NCBI GenBank assembly: GCA_963786495.1
Contig: CAWAZL010000002.1
Span: 682,001-746,000, forward strand
DNA: 64,000 nt
Direction: 5' to 3'
DNA from: JALZKA01 sp963786495
GTDB taxonomy: Bacteria; Actinomycetota; Thermoleophilia; Solirubrobacterales; 70-9
Part shown: one piece after another, positions 50,938-62,562 of the stretch
How positions within the stretch are numbered: the stretch's first letter is position 1
Layout: the number at the start of each line of letters is the position of its first letter
Notes under the pieces: model-generated
What the model saw: only the letters and a program-made list of their open reading frames with translations
Database searches by the model: none
What the model was told of the DNA's origin: nothing
Translations under genes and position numbers: made by a program

Positions 50938-52053
50938 ATGGCTAGAGATTTCTACGACGTTCTCGGCGTCGAGAAGAAGGCCTCGGACGACGAGATCAAG
51001 AAGGCGTACCGCAAGCTCGCGCGCGAGAACCATCCGGACCGCAACCCGGCGACCATGCGGCCGAAGAGCGCTTCAAGGAGATCCAGGGCGCCTACGACAC
51101 CCTTTCCGACGCCGAAAAGCGCCGCGAGTACGACTCCGGCGGGGTCTTCGGCTTCGACCCGCGAAACGTTCGCGGGCGGGGCGGCGCAGAACCTTGGCGA
51201 CATCTTCTCGTTCTTTACCCGCGGGCCGCGGTGGCGGAGCGGATGCGCGGCTCCGACCTGGAGACCGACGTCTCCTTGACCTTCGACCAGGCGATGTCGG
51301 GGACGGAGATCACCGTCACCGTGCCCAAGCAGGCCGCGTGCACGACATGCCGCGGCACCGGCGCCAAGCCAGGCACCGCGCCCCACACCTGCCCGCGGTG
51401 CGGGGGCCGTGGAATCGACGCTCAGAGCCAGGGCATCTTCTCGATCTCCCAGCCCTGCCCGCATGTGCGGCGGCCGCGGCCAGGTCGTCGATGACCCATG
51501 CTCGACCTGCCAGGGCGCGGGGCTCACGATGCAGCGCAAGCGCTACCGGGTGAACGTCCCGGCCGGCGTTCACGACGGCAGCCGCATCCGAGTCGCCGGC
51601 AAGGGCGAAGACAGCCCGGCCGGTGGCGAACCCGGCGACCTCTACGTCCGCGTCCACGTCGCTCCGTCGCCCGTCTTCGGCCGCCGCTCAGACGGCAACC
51701 TCGAGGTCCGCGTACCCATCACGATTCCCGAGGCCATCAACGGTGCAACCGTCGAGGTGCCCACGCTCGACGGCACCAAGCGCATCCGCGTTCCGGCCGG
51801 CACGCAGCACGGGACCATCCAGCGCCTGCGCGGCGAGGGCCCCCCGCGCACCGGTGGCCGCGGGCGCCGGGACATCCATTACCGGCTCGAGATCGAGGTC
51901 CCCTCCGACCTTCCCCGCGCCGGCCGGCGCGCAGTCGACGACCTCGCCAAGGCGCTCAACGGCCACAACCCGCGTGAGCGCATCCTGAACGCCGCGGGTG
52001 TGAAGAGAACGCAAGAGAAGCCGACCGGCGCCGAAGAGAAGATGGAGGCGTAA
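50938..52053 (+). CDS. dnaJ: Chaperone DnaJ, several frameshifts
   Basis: The J domain opens RDFYDVLGVEKKASDDEIKK and carries NHPDRN; shifts near 51055 and in the Gly/Phe-rich region (51130-51230) follow. The zinc-finger region has CTTCRGTGAKPGTAPHTCPR and CGGRGQVVDDPCSTCQGAG, with a shift near 51464 between the repeats. The C-terminal substrate domain RYRVNVPAGVHDGSRIRVAG through the stop at 52053 is intact. About 370 residues when joined. It delivers substrates to DnaK. Confidence 0.9.
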
Positions 52054-52055
52054 TC

Positions 52056-52496
52056 GTGAGCTCGACCCGCCGAACCACACGGACGACCGTCAGAGTCGAT
52101 TCGAACCGTGGCGTTTTCATGATCTCGGTCGCCGCCGAGCTTGCCGAGATGCACCCGCAGACGCTTCGCATGTACGAGGCGCGCGGGCTCATCACGCCGA
52201 AGCGCTCGCCGAAGAACACCCGCCTTTACTCTCAAGACGACGTCGACCGCCTCCGCCGCATCCAGGAGATGACGGCCGAGAAGGGCCTCAACCTCGCCGG
52301 AGTCGAAACGGTCCTCGAGATGGAGGCCGAGCTAGAGCGCACCCGCTCAGAGGTCGCGAAGCTCCGCGCGAAGGCCGCCGCGCTCGAGGCCGGGATGGCC
52401 AAGGAGATCGACAAGATCAAGCGCGGCGCCGAGATCGTCCCCTACGGCAAGTACGAGACCCAGGGCATCGAGCCGGCCCGAGCTCCCAGAGGCTAA
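52056..52496 (+). CDS. hspR: MerR-family heat-shock repressor HspR
   Basis: 146 residues from GTG 52056, 2 nt after dnaJ. MerR winged-helix motif MISVAAELAEMHPQTLRMYE, then RGLITPKRSPKNTRLYSQDD and a C-terminal coiled coil (VLEMEAELERTRSEVAKLRA). Position at the end of dnaK-grpE-dnaJ is diagnostic of actinobacterial HspR, which represses this operon and clpB together with DnaK. Stops overlap the convergent aminopeptidase gene by 4 nt. Confidence 0.94.
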   Translation: MSSTRRTTRTTVRVDSNRGVFMISVAAELAEMHPQTLRMYEARGLITPKRSPKNTRLYSQDDVDRLRRIQEMTAEKGLNLAGVETVLEMEAELERTRSEVAKLRAKAAALEAGMAKEIDKIKRGAEIVPYGKYETQGIEPARAPRG

Positions 52497-53710
52497 ATCT
52501 GCCACTCCCCGCCGTAGAGCAGGGGAACAACGCTCCGGTCCGCGGCGACGCCGTCGATCTCCACCTCCCGCCCGCCGACCATGAAGTCGGTGTGGACCTT
52601 CGATTGGTTAAGTAGCTCCCGCTCCGGCGCGTCTTCCGGCAGATCTTCGACCGTCCAGGCGAAGCCGGCGCCGTAGGCGATGTGCGAAACGGCGTTCTCG
52701 TCGAAGAGCGTGTTGAAGAAGACCAGCCCAGCGGCCTCGACCTGCGATGAGTTGTCGACAAGCGCTATCTCGCCGAGGCGGGTCGCATTCTCGTCGGTGT
52801 CGAGCTCTGCGCGGACGATGTCGGCCCCCTTCTCCGCGCGTACCCGGGTGATCTGGCCGCCGGCGAACGTCACCTCTAGCCCCTCGACCACGGCCCCGTT
52901 CAGCGCCAGTGGTTTTGTCGAGCGCACCACTCCCTCTGCCCGGTTGCGATCTGGGCTTGTAAAGACCTCTTCCGTCGGGATGTTCGCCATGTGGTCCTGG
53001 CCGTGCTTTGTCCGCTCGCGGCCGCCGAGGAACTTTGCGCCAGGGATCAGGCCGATCTCGAGCTCCGTCCCAGGGCCTCGATAGCGCAGGGCGTCGAATC
53101 CGCGCTCGTTGAGGATCTCGCACCTCGCGATGAGCTCGTCGGCGCGCTTGTTCCAAGCCACCGCCGGGTCTTCCTCGTTCAGCCGGAGCGCAATCTCGAG
53201 GGACTTCCAAAGGCGCTCGACGTCGGGCTCGCCCAGCGCCTCGGTCGCCCACTCCTCGTCCGGGTAGGCGACAATCGTCCAAGCGAGCTCGGAATCCGAG
53301 ATGGCCTCGAGGTAGCGCTCGCGAAGATCTGGCATACGCGCATCGGCAAGCCGCTTTGGATCGAGCCCTTCAAAGATGTCTGCGTGGGCGGCCCCCACGA
53401 TCAGTGCGGTCGCGCTCGCGCCGTCGATGGCCGCTTCCAAACGATTGATCTGCCATCCCGGGGTCATCCCCACCGACTCTTCCGGCGCGCCCGCCACGTG
53501 CGCGCGTTGGACCCAGGGATCGGTGAAGAGAACGTCGACGTAGGAAGCGCCGTGCGCGTAGGCGTCCTCGGTAATCGCGCGCACCAGCGGGGCGTGCGAA
53601 AGCTCGGCCTGGACCAGAACGGGCTGGCCCTTGCGGAGGTTCATCCCTGCTCCGACCACGAGCCGGGCGTAGCGCGCAAGGCGCTCGTCCTTCGTGGCAC
53701 CGGCAGTCAT
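52493..53710 (-). CDS. M29-family thermophilic aminopeptidase (AmpS-like)
   Basis: 405 residues, start ATG 53710. The start LARYARLVVGAGMNLRKGQP is the M29 signature N-terminus; metal ligands fit in NIPTEEVFTSPDRNRAEG (Glu), EGLEVTFAGGQITRVRAEKG, HIAYGAGFAWTVED (His) and KVHTDFMVGG (His, Asp). It removes N-terminal residues from peptides in the cytoplasm using a divalent-metal pair. Confidence 0.92.
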   Translation of the reverse strand: MTAGATKDERLARYARLVVGAGMNLRKGQPVLVQAELSHAPLVRAITEDAYAHGASYVDVLFTDPWVQRAHVAGAPEESVGMTPGWQINRLEAAIDGASATALIVGAAHADIFEGLDPKRLADARMPDLRERYLEAISDSELAWTIVAYPDEEWATEALGEPDVERLWKSLEIALRLNEEDPAVAWNKRADELIARCEILNERGFDALRYRGPGTELEIGLIPGAKFLGGRERTKHGQDHMANIPTEEVFTSPDRNRAEGVVRSTKPLALNGAVVEGLEVTFAGGQITRVRAEKGADIVRAELDTDENATRLGEIALVDNSSQVEAAGLVFFNTLFDENAVSHIAYGAGFAWTVEDLPEDAPERELLNQSKVHTDFMVGGREVEIDGVAADRSVVPLLYGGEWQI

Positions 53711-53721
53711 GCGAAAACAGG

Positions 53722-54651
53722 CTATTCGGGCGCGTCCGAGCCTCGGAGCAGCTGCGCCGCGATCAGGCGGATCGTGTCCTCTCCATATATCTGCGAAGGG
53801 TTGCCGTCGGTGAGGACCGCGATCGAGTAGCTCTCTCCTCCCACGTCGACCCGCGCCGCCTGATGGACAAGGTGGCCGGCGTCGGTCGGCCTCCACCCAC
53901 CTTTCAGCCGCACGACTGCCCCTTCGGGTGCTGCCTGGGGGATGCCCCACTGCTGCGTGGGGGTGACCGAGGCGAGCATCTCCGAACCCTGGCCGCCAAA
54001 CGGAAGATCAAGAAGTTCATCGAGCTCGAACATGAACAGGGCCATGTCAGCGGCGGTGACCTTCACGTTGGACCAGTGGCCTGCGTCGCCGGCAAAGTGC
54101 GACATCTCCGCGGCCTTGGCTACGTCGTTCAGCCCTGCATCTCCCACCCGGGCGTAGATCGCGTCGGCCGCATCGTTGTCGGAGAGGGTGATCATCTGCT
54201 CGAGCAGCGACTTGGTGGCCGCGTCGAGCCGCATCTCCTCCGCGGCTAGCCGTCGCAGCTCGGCGACAAGGAGCATCGACTTCGAGATGCTGGCCGAATA
54301 GAACTGGCGGTCGGGCTCGAAGCCCATCGATTTCCCGCCCGGGCCGATTGCGGCGAACGCGATGACGCCGCTCCGCGACTCCGCGATCCGCTGCGCCTCA
54401 GCCGCCGCACCTTCCGCCGGCCACGCCAGGCGAACGGCCTCAGGCTCAGGCTCGGGCCTTGCTGCGGCCTTCTCGACCGGCGCGGTCTCGATGGCAGCGC
54501 GCTCCGGGGGAGCTTCGGCCGGCGACGACGTGACCGCCCGTCCGAACAGGAACCCGCCGACGACAGCCATCGCGAGGCTGAACGTGATGCCGGCCACCAG
54601 GGCGGTGCGGAAGAACCAGCCGCTTCGATGCTCGTCGCGCGCCAAGGTCAC
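53722..54651 (-). CDS. Membrane-anchored class-A beta-lactamase-like serine hydrolase
   Basis: About 309 residues. GTG 54651 gives a short N-terminus before a transmembrane segment (TALVAGITFSLAMAVVGGFL); an ATG at 54669 is also possible but overlaps the opposite gene's ATG. Beta-lactamase fold motifs: SISKSMLLVAEL (SxxK), LSDNDAADAIYA (SDN) and LKGGWRPTD, where class-A enzymes have KTG. A Pro/Glu-rich linker separates anchor and domain. May be a beta-lactamase-like esterase or peptidase rather than a true beta-lactamase. Confidence 0.8.
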   Translation of the reverse strand: MTLARDEHRSGWFFRTALVAGITFSLAMAVVGGFLFGRAVTSSPAEAPPERAAIETAPVEKAAARPEPEPEAVRLAWPAEGAAAEAQRIAESRSGVIAFAAIGPGGKSMGFEPDRQFYSASISKSMLLVAELRRLAAEEMRLDAATKSLLEQMITLSDNDAADAIYARVGDAGLNDVAKAAEMSHFAGDAGHWSNVKVTAADMALFMFELDELLDLPFGGQGSEMLASVTPTQQWGIPQAAPEGAVVRLKGGWRPTDAGHLVHQAARVDVGGESYSIAVLTDGNPSQIYGEDTIRLIAAQLLRGSDAPE

Positions 54652-54667
54652 AGCGTATGTTGCGATC

Positions 54668-55066
54668 ATGCTGAGACAGAAACGATTGAGTGAAGAAGAG
54701 CGAGTCGTCGGAGGCCTCTTGGCCGCGGGACGCATTGCGATCGGCGTGGGGATCTGGGCCGCGCCTTCGATCGCCGCAAAGGGCCTAGGGATGAAGTCGT
54801 TCGTCGGTGAGTCACTCGCGCTCGCGCGGTTGGCGGGGACCCGCGACGTGCTGCTCGGAGGATGGCTGGCCGCAGAGCTCAAGGAGGGCGGAAGCCCGCT
54901 CGCGCCCGCCGTGGCACTAACCGCCTGCGACGCAGCCGACGCCCTCACGTTCGCGCTCCTCGCCGGACGCGGAGGCGACGATGTCAAGCCCGGGCTTCAA
55001 GGGCTCGCTGCGGCCGGTCCGGCAACCGCGCTCGGCGCCTGGCTGGTGGCCCGCCTCCGCGGCTAA
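54668..55066 (+). CDS. Small integral membrane protein (DUF4267-like)
   Basis: 132 residues from ATG 54668. Hydrophobic stretches VVGGLLAAGRIAIGVGIWAA, ALARLAGTRDVLLGGWLAAE, ALTACDAADALTFALLAG and PATALGAWLVARL predict four membrane segments, with the pattern seen in DUF4267-type proteins. Divergent from the beta-lactamase-like gene. Function unknown. Confidence 0.65.
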   Translation: MLRQKRLSEEERVVGGLLAAGRIAIGVGIWAAPSIAAKGLGMKSFVGESLALARLAGTRDVLLGGWLAAELKEGGSPLAPAVALTACDAADALTFALLAGRGGDDVKPGLQGLAAAGPATALGAWLVARLRG

Positions 55067-55077
55067 ACCCTCCTAAG

Positions 55078-55090
55078 GAGTCAGACCCCA
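55078..55090. repeat. Diverged copy of the dispersed repeat (GGAGTCAGACCCC)
   Basis: A GTCAGACCCC-type near-palindrome, related in form to the GGTGCC family, between the DUF4267-like gene and the clpB promoter. Confidence 0.35.
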
Positions 55091-55102
55091 TCGTGGTTCG
55101 TG

Positions 55103-55143
55103 GCTAACCTTTAGTCACTCACACTTAGATTTCTTGCTAGAAT
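55103..55143 (+). promoter_or_regulatory. clpB promoter with candidate HspR site
   Basis: GCTAACCT and CTTAGATTTCTT match the dnaK upstream words. CTTTAGT-N7-ACTTAGA (55109-55129) is a weakened HAIR-like arrangement. TAGAAT at 55138-55143 is a good -10 hexamer only 9 nt before the ATG, so the transcript may be nearly leaderless. Confidence 0.5.
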
Positions 55144-55152
55144 ACGGCCAAC

Positions 55153-57750
<2,598 letters not shown>

Positions 57751-57785
57751 GGCCAAGCGCTGGGCTCGTGACCCTGAGTGTGCGC

Positions 57786-57815
57786 ATAGCGCATGCTGAG
57801 GGCAACATGCGCTAT
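57786..57815 (+). terminator. Perfect 10-bp hairpin after clpB
   Basis: ATAGCGCATG (57786-57795), 10-nt loop, CATGCGCTAT (57806-57815). Lies 35 nt after the clpB stop. Confidence 0.55.
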
Positions 57816-57858
57816 TGAGGATGGGCTCAACAGGGCGGCCCCACCTAGACTCCCGCGC

Positions 57859-58765
57859 GTGAGTGATGGGCACCAGCCCGCGCCCTTCGTCGTGGGAGTC
57901 GGGCGCTCGGGAACGACCCTGCTGCGGTTGATGCTGGACGCCCATCCCGAGCTTGCGATCCCGCCGGAGACCCATTTCCTGCCCGCCCTGATCAAGCTCT
58001 ACGCCGGCGGGCGAGAGCCCGACACAGACGAGCTCGTCGAGGCCGTCGAGACCCACCCCGGCTGGCGCGACTTCGGCATGGACGAGGACGAGTTGCGCAT
58101 CGCGTTTGCCGGGCGTGCCGGGTTCGCATCGGCCGGTGATGCTGCCGGTGCCATCCGCGCTTTCTACGCCGCCTACGCCTCGGCGCCACGACAAGCCGCG
58201 CTGGGGCGACAAGACGCCCGTCTACATCGAGTCGATCGCCCAGATCGGCAATGCGCTCGGCGAGCAGGCCCGGTTCGTCCACCTGATCCGCGACGGGCGC
58301 GACGTCGCGGTCTCGCGCGGCGCCCGCGCCGTCAAGCGCGGCCGCGAGGCGACTCCGGCCCACGACGAGGCGGAGACGTGGAAGCGCAGGATCGAAGGCG
58401 CCCGGACCGAGGGCAATGAGGTCGCGCACTACCTCGAGCTTCGCTACGAGGACCTGATCGCCGATACCGAGCGGATCCTGCAGCAGGTCTGCGAGTTCAT
58501 CGATCTCGAGTTCGACCCCGCGATGCTCGACTACCACGAGCGGGCGTCCGAGCGCCTTTCCGAGCTGTCTGACCTGCCGGGAAAGGGCGGCAAGGTCAGA
58601 CCCGGATCCGAGCGGATCGCCGCCCACGCGCTCACGTCCGAGCCACCCCGCGCTGACCGCGTTGAGCGCTGGCGCACTGAGCTCTCAGATGAGGCCGTCG
58701 CCGAATACGAGGAAGTCGCGGGCGAGCTGCTCCATGAGCTCGGCTACCCGCTCGCAGCGCCATGA
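57859..58765 (+). CDS. Sulfotransferase family protein, frameshifted
   Basis: About 302 residues from GTG 57859. PAPS-binding loop FVVGVGRSGTTLLRLMLDAH and second motif RFVHLIRDGRDVAVSRGARA fit Stf0/bacterial sulfotransferases. One apparent extra C near 58188 breaks the frame between YAASAY-type sequence and HDKPRWGDKTPVYIES. It would transfer sulfate from PAPS to a sugar or lipid. The next gene's ATG overlaps its stop. A second sulfotransferase begins at 63883. Confidence 0.85.
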
Positions 58766-59837
58766 GGGTCGGGGTCTCCTCGTACTGGTTCAACCGCGGG
58801 CAAGGCGTCGTCGGCCGGCAGCTCCGCTCGGCGCTCGAGACGCTCGGCCACGAGACCTTCATCCTCGCCCGTCCCACGCGCGAGACGAACATCAAGCCGT
58901 CGTTCGTCGACGACGAGGGCGTCTGGCAACAGGAAGGCGTGACCGTCGCGTCGAGCTACGTGATCCCGGGCGACGAGATGCTGGCCTGGGCTCGCGACAA
59001 CGAACTGGACGTAGCGCTCTTCGACCAGAACTACCAGTTCGACGAGATCGGTGCGCTCCGCGAGGCCGGCGTTCGCACCTACGGGCGCTTCGTCTGGGAG
59101 CACTTCGGCGCCGAGCACGTCGAGCCGGCCCGCCGCGCGTTCACCGCCGTCTACTCGGTCACCGCGTGCGAGGGCATCGCTATCGCGCCCTTGGCCTCGA
59201 GACGCCCCGCGTGCCCTGGGGCATCCACCCCGAGTTGATCCGCGAGCCGGTTGACAGCGACGGCGAGGTTGTGCGCCTGTTCTTCCCCGGCGGCTTCATG
59301 TCGAAGCGAAAGCCCATGGAGGAGACGCTCAAGGCGTTCCGCAAGGCGAAGGGCGCGGAGCTTCGCCTGGTCGTCAAGGCTCAGGTGGAGCGCGGCGTGG
59401 ACGCGGTCCGGGAGCCGCGCGAAAGGACGAGCGCTCGAGGTCATCGCCGAAGACCTTCCAACGGACGAGCACCTTCGCCTGTTCGCCTCGGCCGACGCAT
59501 GCCTTGCGCCCAGCCGCTGGGAGGGCTTGGGCCTCCACCTCTTCGAGGCGACCGCGCTCGGGCCTGCCGATCGTCACCAATGACAACCCCCCGATGAACG
59601 AGGTTGTCGAGCACGGCGGAACGGGCTTCTTGTCCCCGGCAAGCCCTCGAAGCAGCGTCCGCGCTCGGACATCAGCTCGTTCGAACCCGATCGCCGGGCG
59701 CTCACCAAAGCCATCCAGAGCCTGCGCGACCCGGACCTGCGCGCCCGCCTGCGGGCGGGCGCGCTCCGAGGCGCGAGGAGCTCTCCTGGAACCGGACCGT
59801 CGAAGCGCTGGGGGCGCTCCTGGGAACCCCGGCGTGA
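58762..59837 (+). CDS. Glycosyltransferase (GT4-type), several frameshifts
   Basis: Starts RVGVSSYWFNRGQGVVGRQL at ATG 58762 (coupled to the sulfotransferase). Shifts near 59180, 59415, 59560 and later; joined frames give LETPRVPWGIHPELIREPVD, VVRLFFPGGFMSKRKPMEET, the GT4 nucleotide-sugar site APSRWEGLGLHLFEATALG and TNDNPPMNEVVEHGGTGFL. Ends LSWNRTVEALGALLGTPA at 59837. About 355 residues. With the sulfotransferase it probably builds a sulfated glycan or glycolipid. Confidence 0.8.
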
Positions 59838-59844
59838 CGGGCGC

Positions 59845-60288
59845 GTGCGGAGCGACCGCACGCTCGTTCGCGAGCAGCTCTTCCCCCATCCAGCCGAGGA
59901 GGTCTTCAAGCCGTTCTCTCGGGCCGAGAACCTTCAGGCCATCACTCCTCCATGGCTCCGCTTTCAGATCGTCACGCGAGCTTCCGATCGAGATGCGAGA
60001 GGGCGCGATGATCGAGTACGGCTTCGCTTCCACGGCGTCCCGGTGCGCTGGCGCACCGAGATCGTTGTGTGGGACCCACCGCACCGGTTCGTCGACCTGG
60101 CGCTCCGGAGTCCCTTCGCGCTGTGGCACCACACCCATGAGTTCGAGGGGTCCGAGGGCGGCACCCTCGCCCGCGACCCGTCCGTTACCGCGTCGGTTTC
60201 GGCCCATTGGGCGAGCTGCGCACGGCTCTCTCGTCGGCAGGACCTTGAGGCCATCTTCGACTTCCGGCGCGAAGCCATCCGCGGCTGA
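59845..60288 (+). CDS. SRPBCC (START-like) domain protein, frameshifted
   Basis: From GTG 59845: LVREQLFPHPAEEVFKPFSR and NLQAITPPWLRFQIVT, then shifts near 59980 and 60180; the middle carries FHGVPVRWRTEIVVWDPPHR and DLALRSPFALWHHTHEFEG, and it ends LEAIFDFRREAIRG. The layout matches SRPBCC ligand-binding proteins of the CoxG/YfcH-associated type. ~148 residues. Binds a hydrophobic ligand; role unknown. Confidence 0.75.
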   Translation: MRSDRTLVREQLFPHPAEEVFKPFSRAENLQAITPPWLRFQIVTRASDRDARGRDDRVRLRFHGVPVRWRTEIVVWDPPHRFVDLALRSPFALWHHTHEFEGSEGGTLARDPSVTASVSAHWASCARLSRRQDLEAIFDFRREAIRG

Positions 60289-60350
60289 TCACGCGGTAGT
60301 GTGAGAAGCGCAGCTTTTCGAGGCCCATCCCGTGACTAGGAGGAGACGAG

Positions 60351-60632
60351 ATGCCGACCTACGTGATGCTCACGAATCTGACCGCTGACGGGGTGAAGAC
60401 GCTCAAGTCGAACCCGAGCCGCGTCGGTGAGGTCAACAAAGAGGTTGAGGCGCTCGGCGCCAAGGTCATCGACCAGTACGCGGTGCTGGGCCGTTTCGAC
60501 TTCATCACCGTCGTCGAAGCGCCCGATCCCGAGACGATGGCCAAGGTTTCGGTCGAGCTCGGCTCGCGCGGAACGATGACCTCCGAGACGATGATGGCCA
60601 TCCCCGCCGACAAGTTCGCCGACTCGATCTGA
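60351..60632 (+). CDS. GYD domain protein
   Basis: 93 residues with the GYD-family pattern: MPTYVMLTNLTADGVKTLKS, YAVLGRFDFITVVEAPDPE (the 'G-(Y/F)-D' motif as GRFD) and TMTSETMMAIPADKF. Small alpha/beta-plait protein of unknown function, preceded by an AGGAGG site. Confidence 0.85.
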   Translation: MPTYVMLTNLTADGVKTLKSNPSRVGEVNKEVEALGAKVIDQYAVLGRFDFITVVEAPDPETMAKVSVELGSRGTMTSETMMAIPADKFADSI

Positions 60633-60669
60633 GCGGAGCTGAACCCGGGTCCGACCCAAGAGGCGCTCG

Positions 60670-61960
60670 ATGAAGGTCCTCGTCGTCGGCGGCGGGGGTC
60701 GCGAGCACGCGATCGTGCGGGCGCTGAGCCGCTCGCCGAGCGAGCCGAGGTGCTCTGCGCGCCCGGCAACGCGGGCATCGCCGAGGACGCGCGATCGTCG
60801 ACGGCGAGTGCCGAGGATGTGCGGCGATCGTCGAGGCGTGCGCGGACGGAGGCAGCCGACCTCGTCGTCGTCGGCCCGGAGGCGCCCCTCGTCGAGCGGC
60901 GTGGTCGACGAGCTCGAGGCGGCGGGATCCCCGCGTTCGGCCCGACAGCGGCGAGGCGGCGAAGCTGGAGGGCTCGAAGGTCCATCGCGAAGGAGATGAT
61001 GGCCGAGGCCGGGGTCCCAACGGCCGGTCACGCCGTGCTCCGCGACTGCCGAAGAGGCGCTCGGCGCACCTCGCGGAGACCGACTATCCCGGCCGTGCTG
61101 AAGGCCGACGGGCTGGCCGCGGGCAAGGGCGTGATCATCTGCGAGTCACGAAGTGGACGCCCGCGCCGCCATCGACGTCTTCTTCGACCAGCGGCGCTTC
61201 GGGCAGACGGAGGTCGTGATCAGGAGGAGTTCCTCGACGGCGAGGAGCTTTCGCTCCTGGCCCTCTGCGACGGCGAGAACGTCGTCCCGCTGGCGCCCGC
61301 GCAGGACTACAAGCGCATCTTCGACGGCGACGAGGGCCCGAACACGGGCGGTATGGGGAGTTACTCCCCCGTGCCCGGCGTCGACCCCGAGCCGTGTCGA
61401 GGAACTGGCCGGCGCCGTCCACCGCCCCGTCGTCGAGCTCATGGCCAGCCGGGGCACGCCGTTCCGGGGCGTCCTCTACGCCGGGCTCATGATGACCTCG
61501 GCCGGGCCAAAGGTCCTCGAGTTCAACACCCGCTTCGGCGATCCCGAGACCCAGGCAGTCCTGCCCCGGCTGCGCTCCGACCTGGCCGAGCTCTGCCTCG
61601 CGAGCCGCGAGCCCGGCGGCCTCGCCGGCATGCGGCGCCGACTTCGCCGACGACTGGGCCGTGACGCTCGTCCTGGCGTCGGCGGGCTACCCCGAGTCTT
61701 CTTCGAAGGGCGACGTCATCCGCGGTCTTGGCGATGCGGCCGCTCTTGACGGCGTCGAGGTGACCCACGCGGGAACCGCCCGCGACGTCGACGGCAACGT
61801 GGTGACCGCCGGCGGGCGCGTGATAAACGTGACGGCGCTTGGCCCCGGCCCGGCCGAGGCGCGTGATCGCGCCTACGAGGCCGCGGCGATGATCGAGTTC
61901 GAAGGCATGCAATTGCGTACGGACATAGCCCAGAGGGCGACCGAACGCGTACCCGGCTAG
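60670..61960 (+). CDS. purD: Phosphoribosylamine-glycine ligase, many frameshifts
   Basis: Starts MKVLVVGGGGREHAIVRALS. Fragments in alternating frames include EVLCAPGNAGIAEDA, ADLVVVGPEAPLV, KEMMAEAGVPTAGHAVL, AVLKADGLAAGKGVIIC (ATP-grasp loop), EEFLDGEELSLLALCDGENV, APAQDYKRIFDGDEGPNTGG, GVLYAGLMMTSAGPKVLEFN, and the C-terminal RVINVTALGPGPAEARDRAY. About 425 residues when joined. ATP-grasp enzyme of purine synthesis making GAR. The damage density is the highest in the window and looks like sequence error. Confidence 0.9.
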
Positions 61961-61988
61961 ACGGCCGCGGAGAAAGGGAGAAGCACAC

Positions 61989-62511
61989 ATGGAGACATCC
62001 GACCCAGAGGGTCGTCCGCAAGACGGAGACGGGCGTCGCCGCACCGACGCCCGACGCCACACCGGCCGAGCCGATGCCTGACGTCGAGAAGGCATTCGAG
62101 GAGATCGAGGTCGATGCGCCCCGCGTCGGGATCATCATGGGCTCGAAGAACGACAAGCCCAAGATGCAAGGGGCCGGCACGGCGCTTCAGGATGCCGGCA
62201 TCCGCTACGAGGTGCGCGTGATGAGCGCCCATCGCGATCCCGAGAAGGTGCGGGAGTACTGCCACAACGCCAAGATGCGCGGCCTCAAGGTGATCATCGC
62301 GGGCGCCGGCATGTCGGCCGCGCTTCCCGGCGTTGCCGCAGCCCACACGGACCTACCGGTCATCGGCGTGCCGATCATGGGCAAGTCGCTCGGCGGGCTC
62401 GACGCCCTGCTCTCGGCGGTCCAGATGCCGCCCGGCATTCCGGTCGCCTGCGTTGCAATCGACGGCTCGAAGAACGCCGGAGTCCTGGCCGCGCGAATCA
62501 TCAATTGTTGA
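61989..62511 (+). CDS. purE: 5-(carboxyamino)imidazole ribonucleotide mutase
   Basis: PurE core RVGIIMGSKNDKPKMQGAGT, EVRVMSAHRDPEKVREYCHN, GLKVIIAGAGMSAALPGVAA and VIGVPIMGKSLGGLDALLSA. The conserved GS..D phosphate loop is GSKND. The best start is ATG 61989 behind GAGAAAGGAG, with one apparent extra base near 62003; the frame of the core gives VRKTETGVAAPTPDATPAE ahead of ATG 62074. If that is a true in-frame extension the protein is ~173 residues, otherwise 145. Lies between purD and purB in one apparent purine operon. Confidence 0.92.
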
Positions 62512-62530
62512 AATTGACAATCACCAACAA

Positions 62531-62562
62531 CACCTGCTGGTTTCGGACCTAAAGGTCCTCAC
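62531..62562 (-). other. Conserved stem-loop motif, copy C (inverted)
   Basis: On the minus strand: stem GGACC-TTTA-GGTCC (62545-62558) followed by GAAACCAGCAGGTG. Matches copies at 25684 and 45516, in the opposite orientation to the adjacent genes. It ends directly against the purB TTG start. Confidence 0.6.
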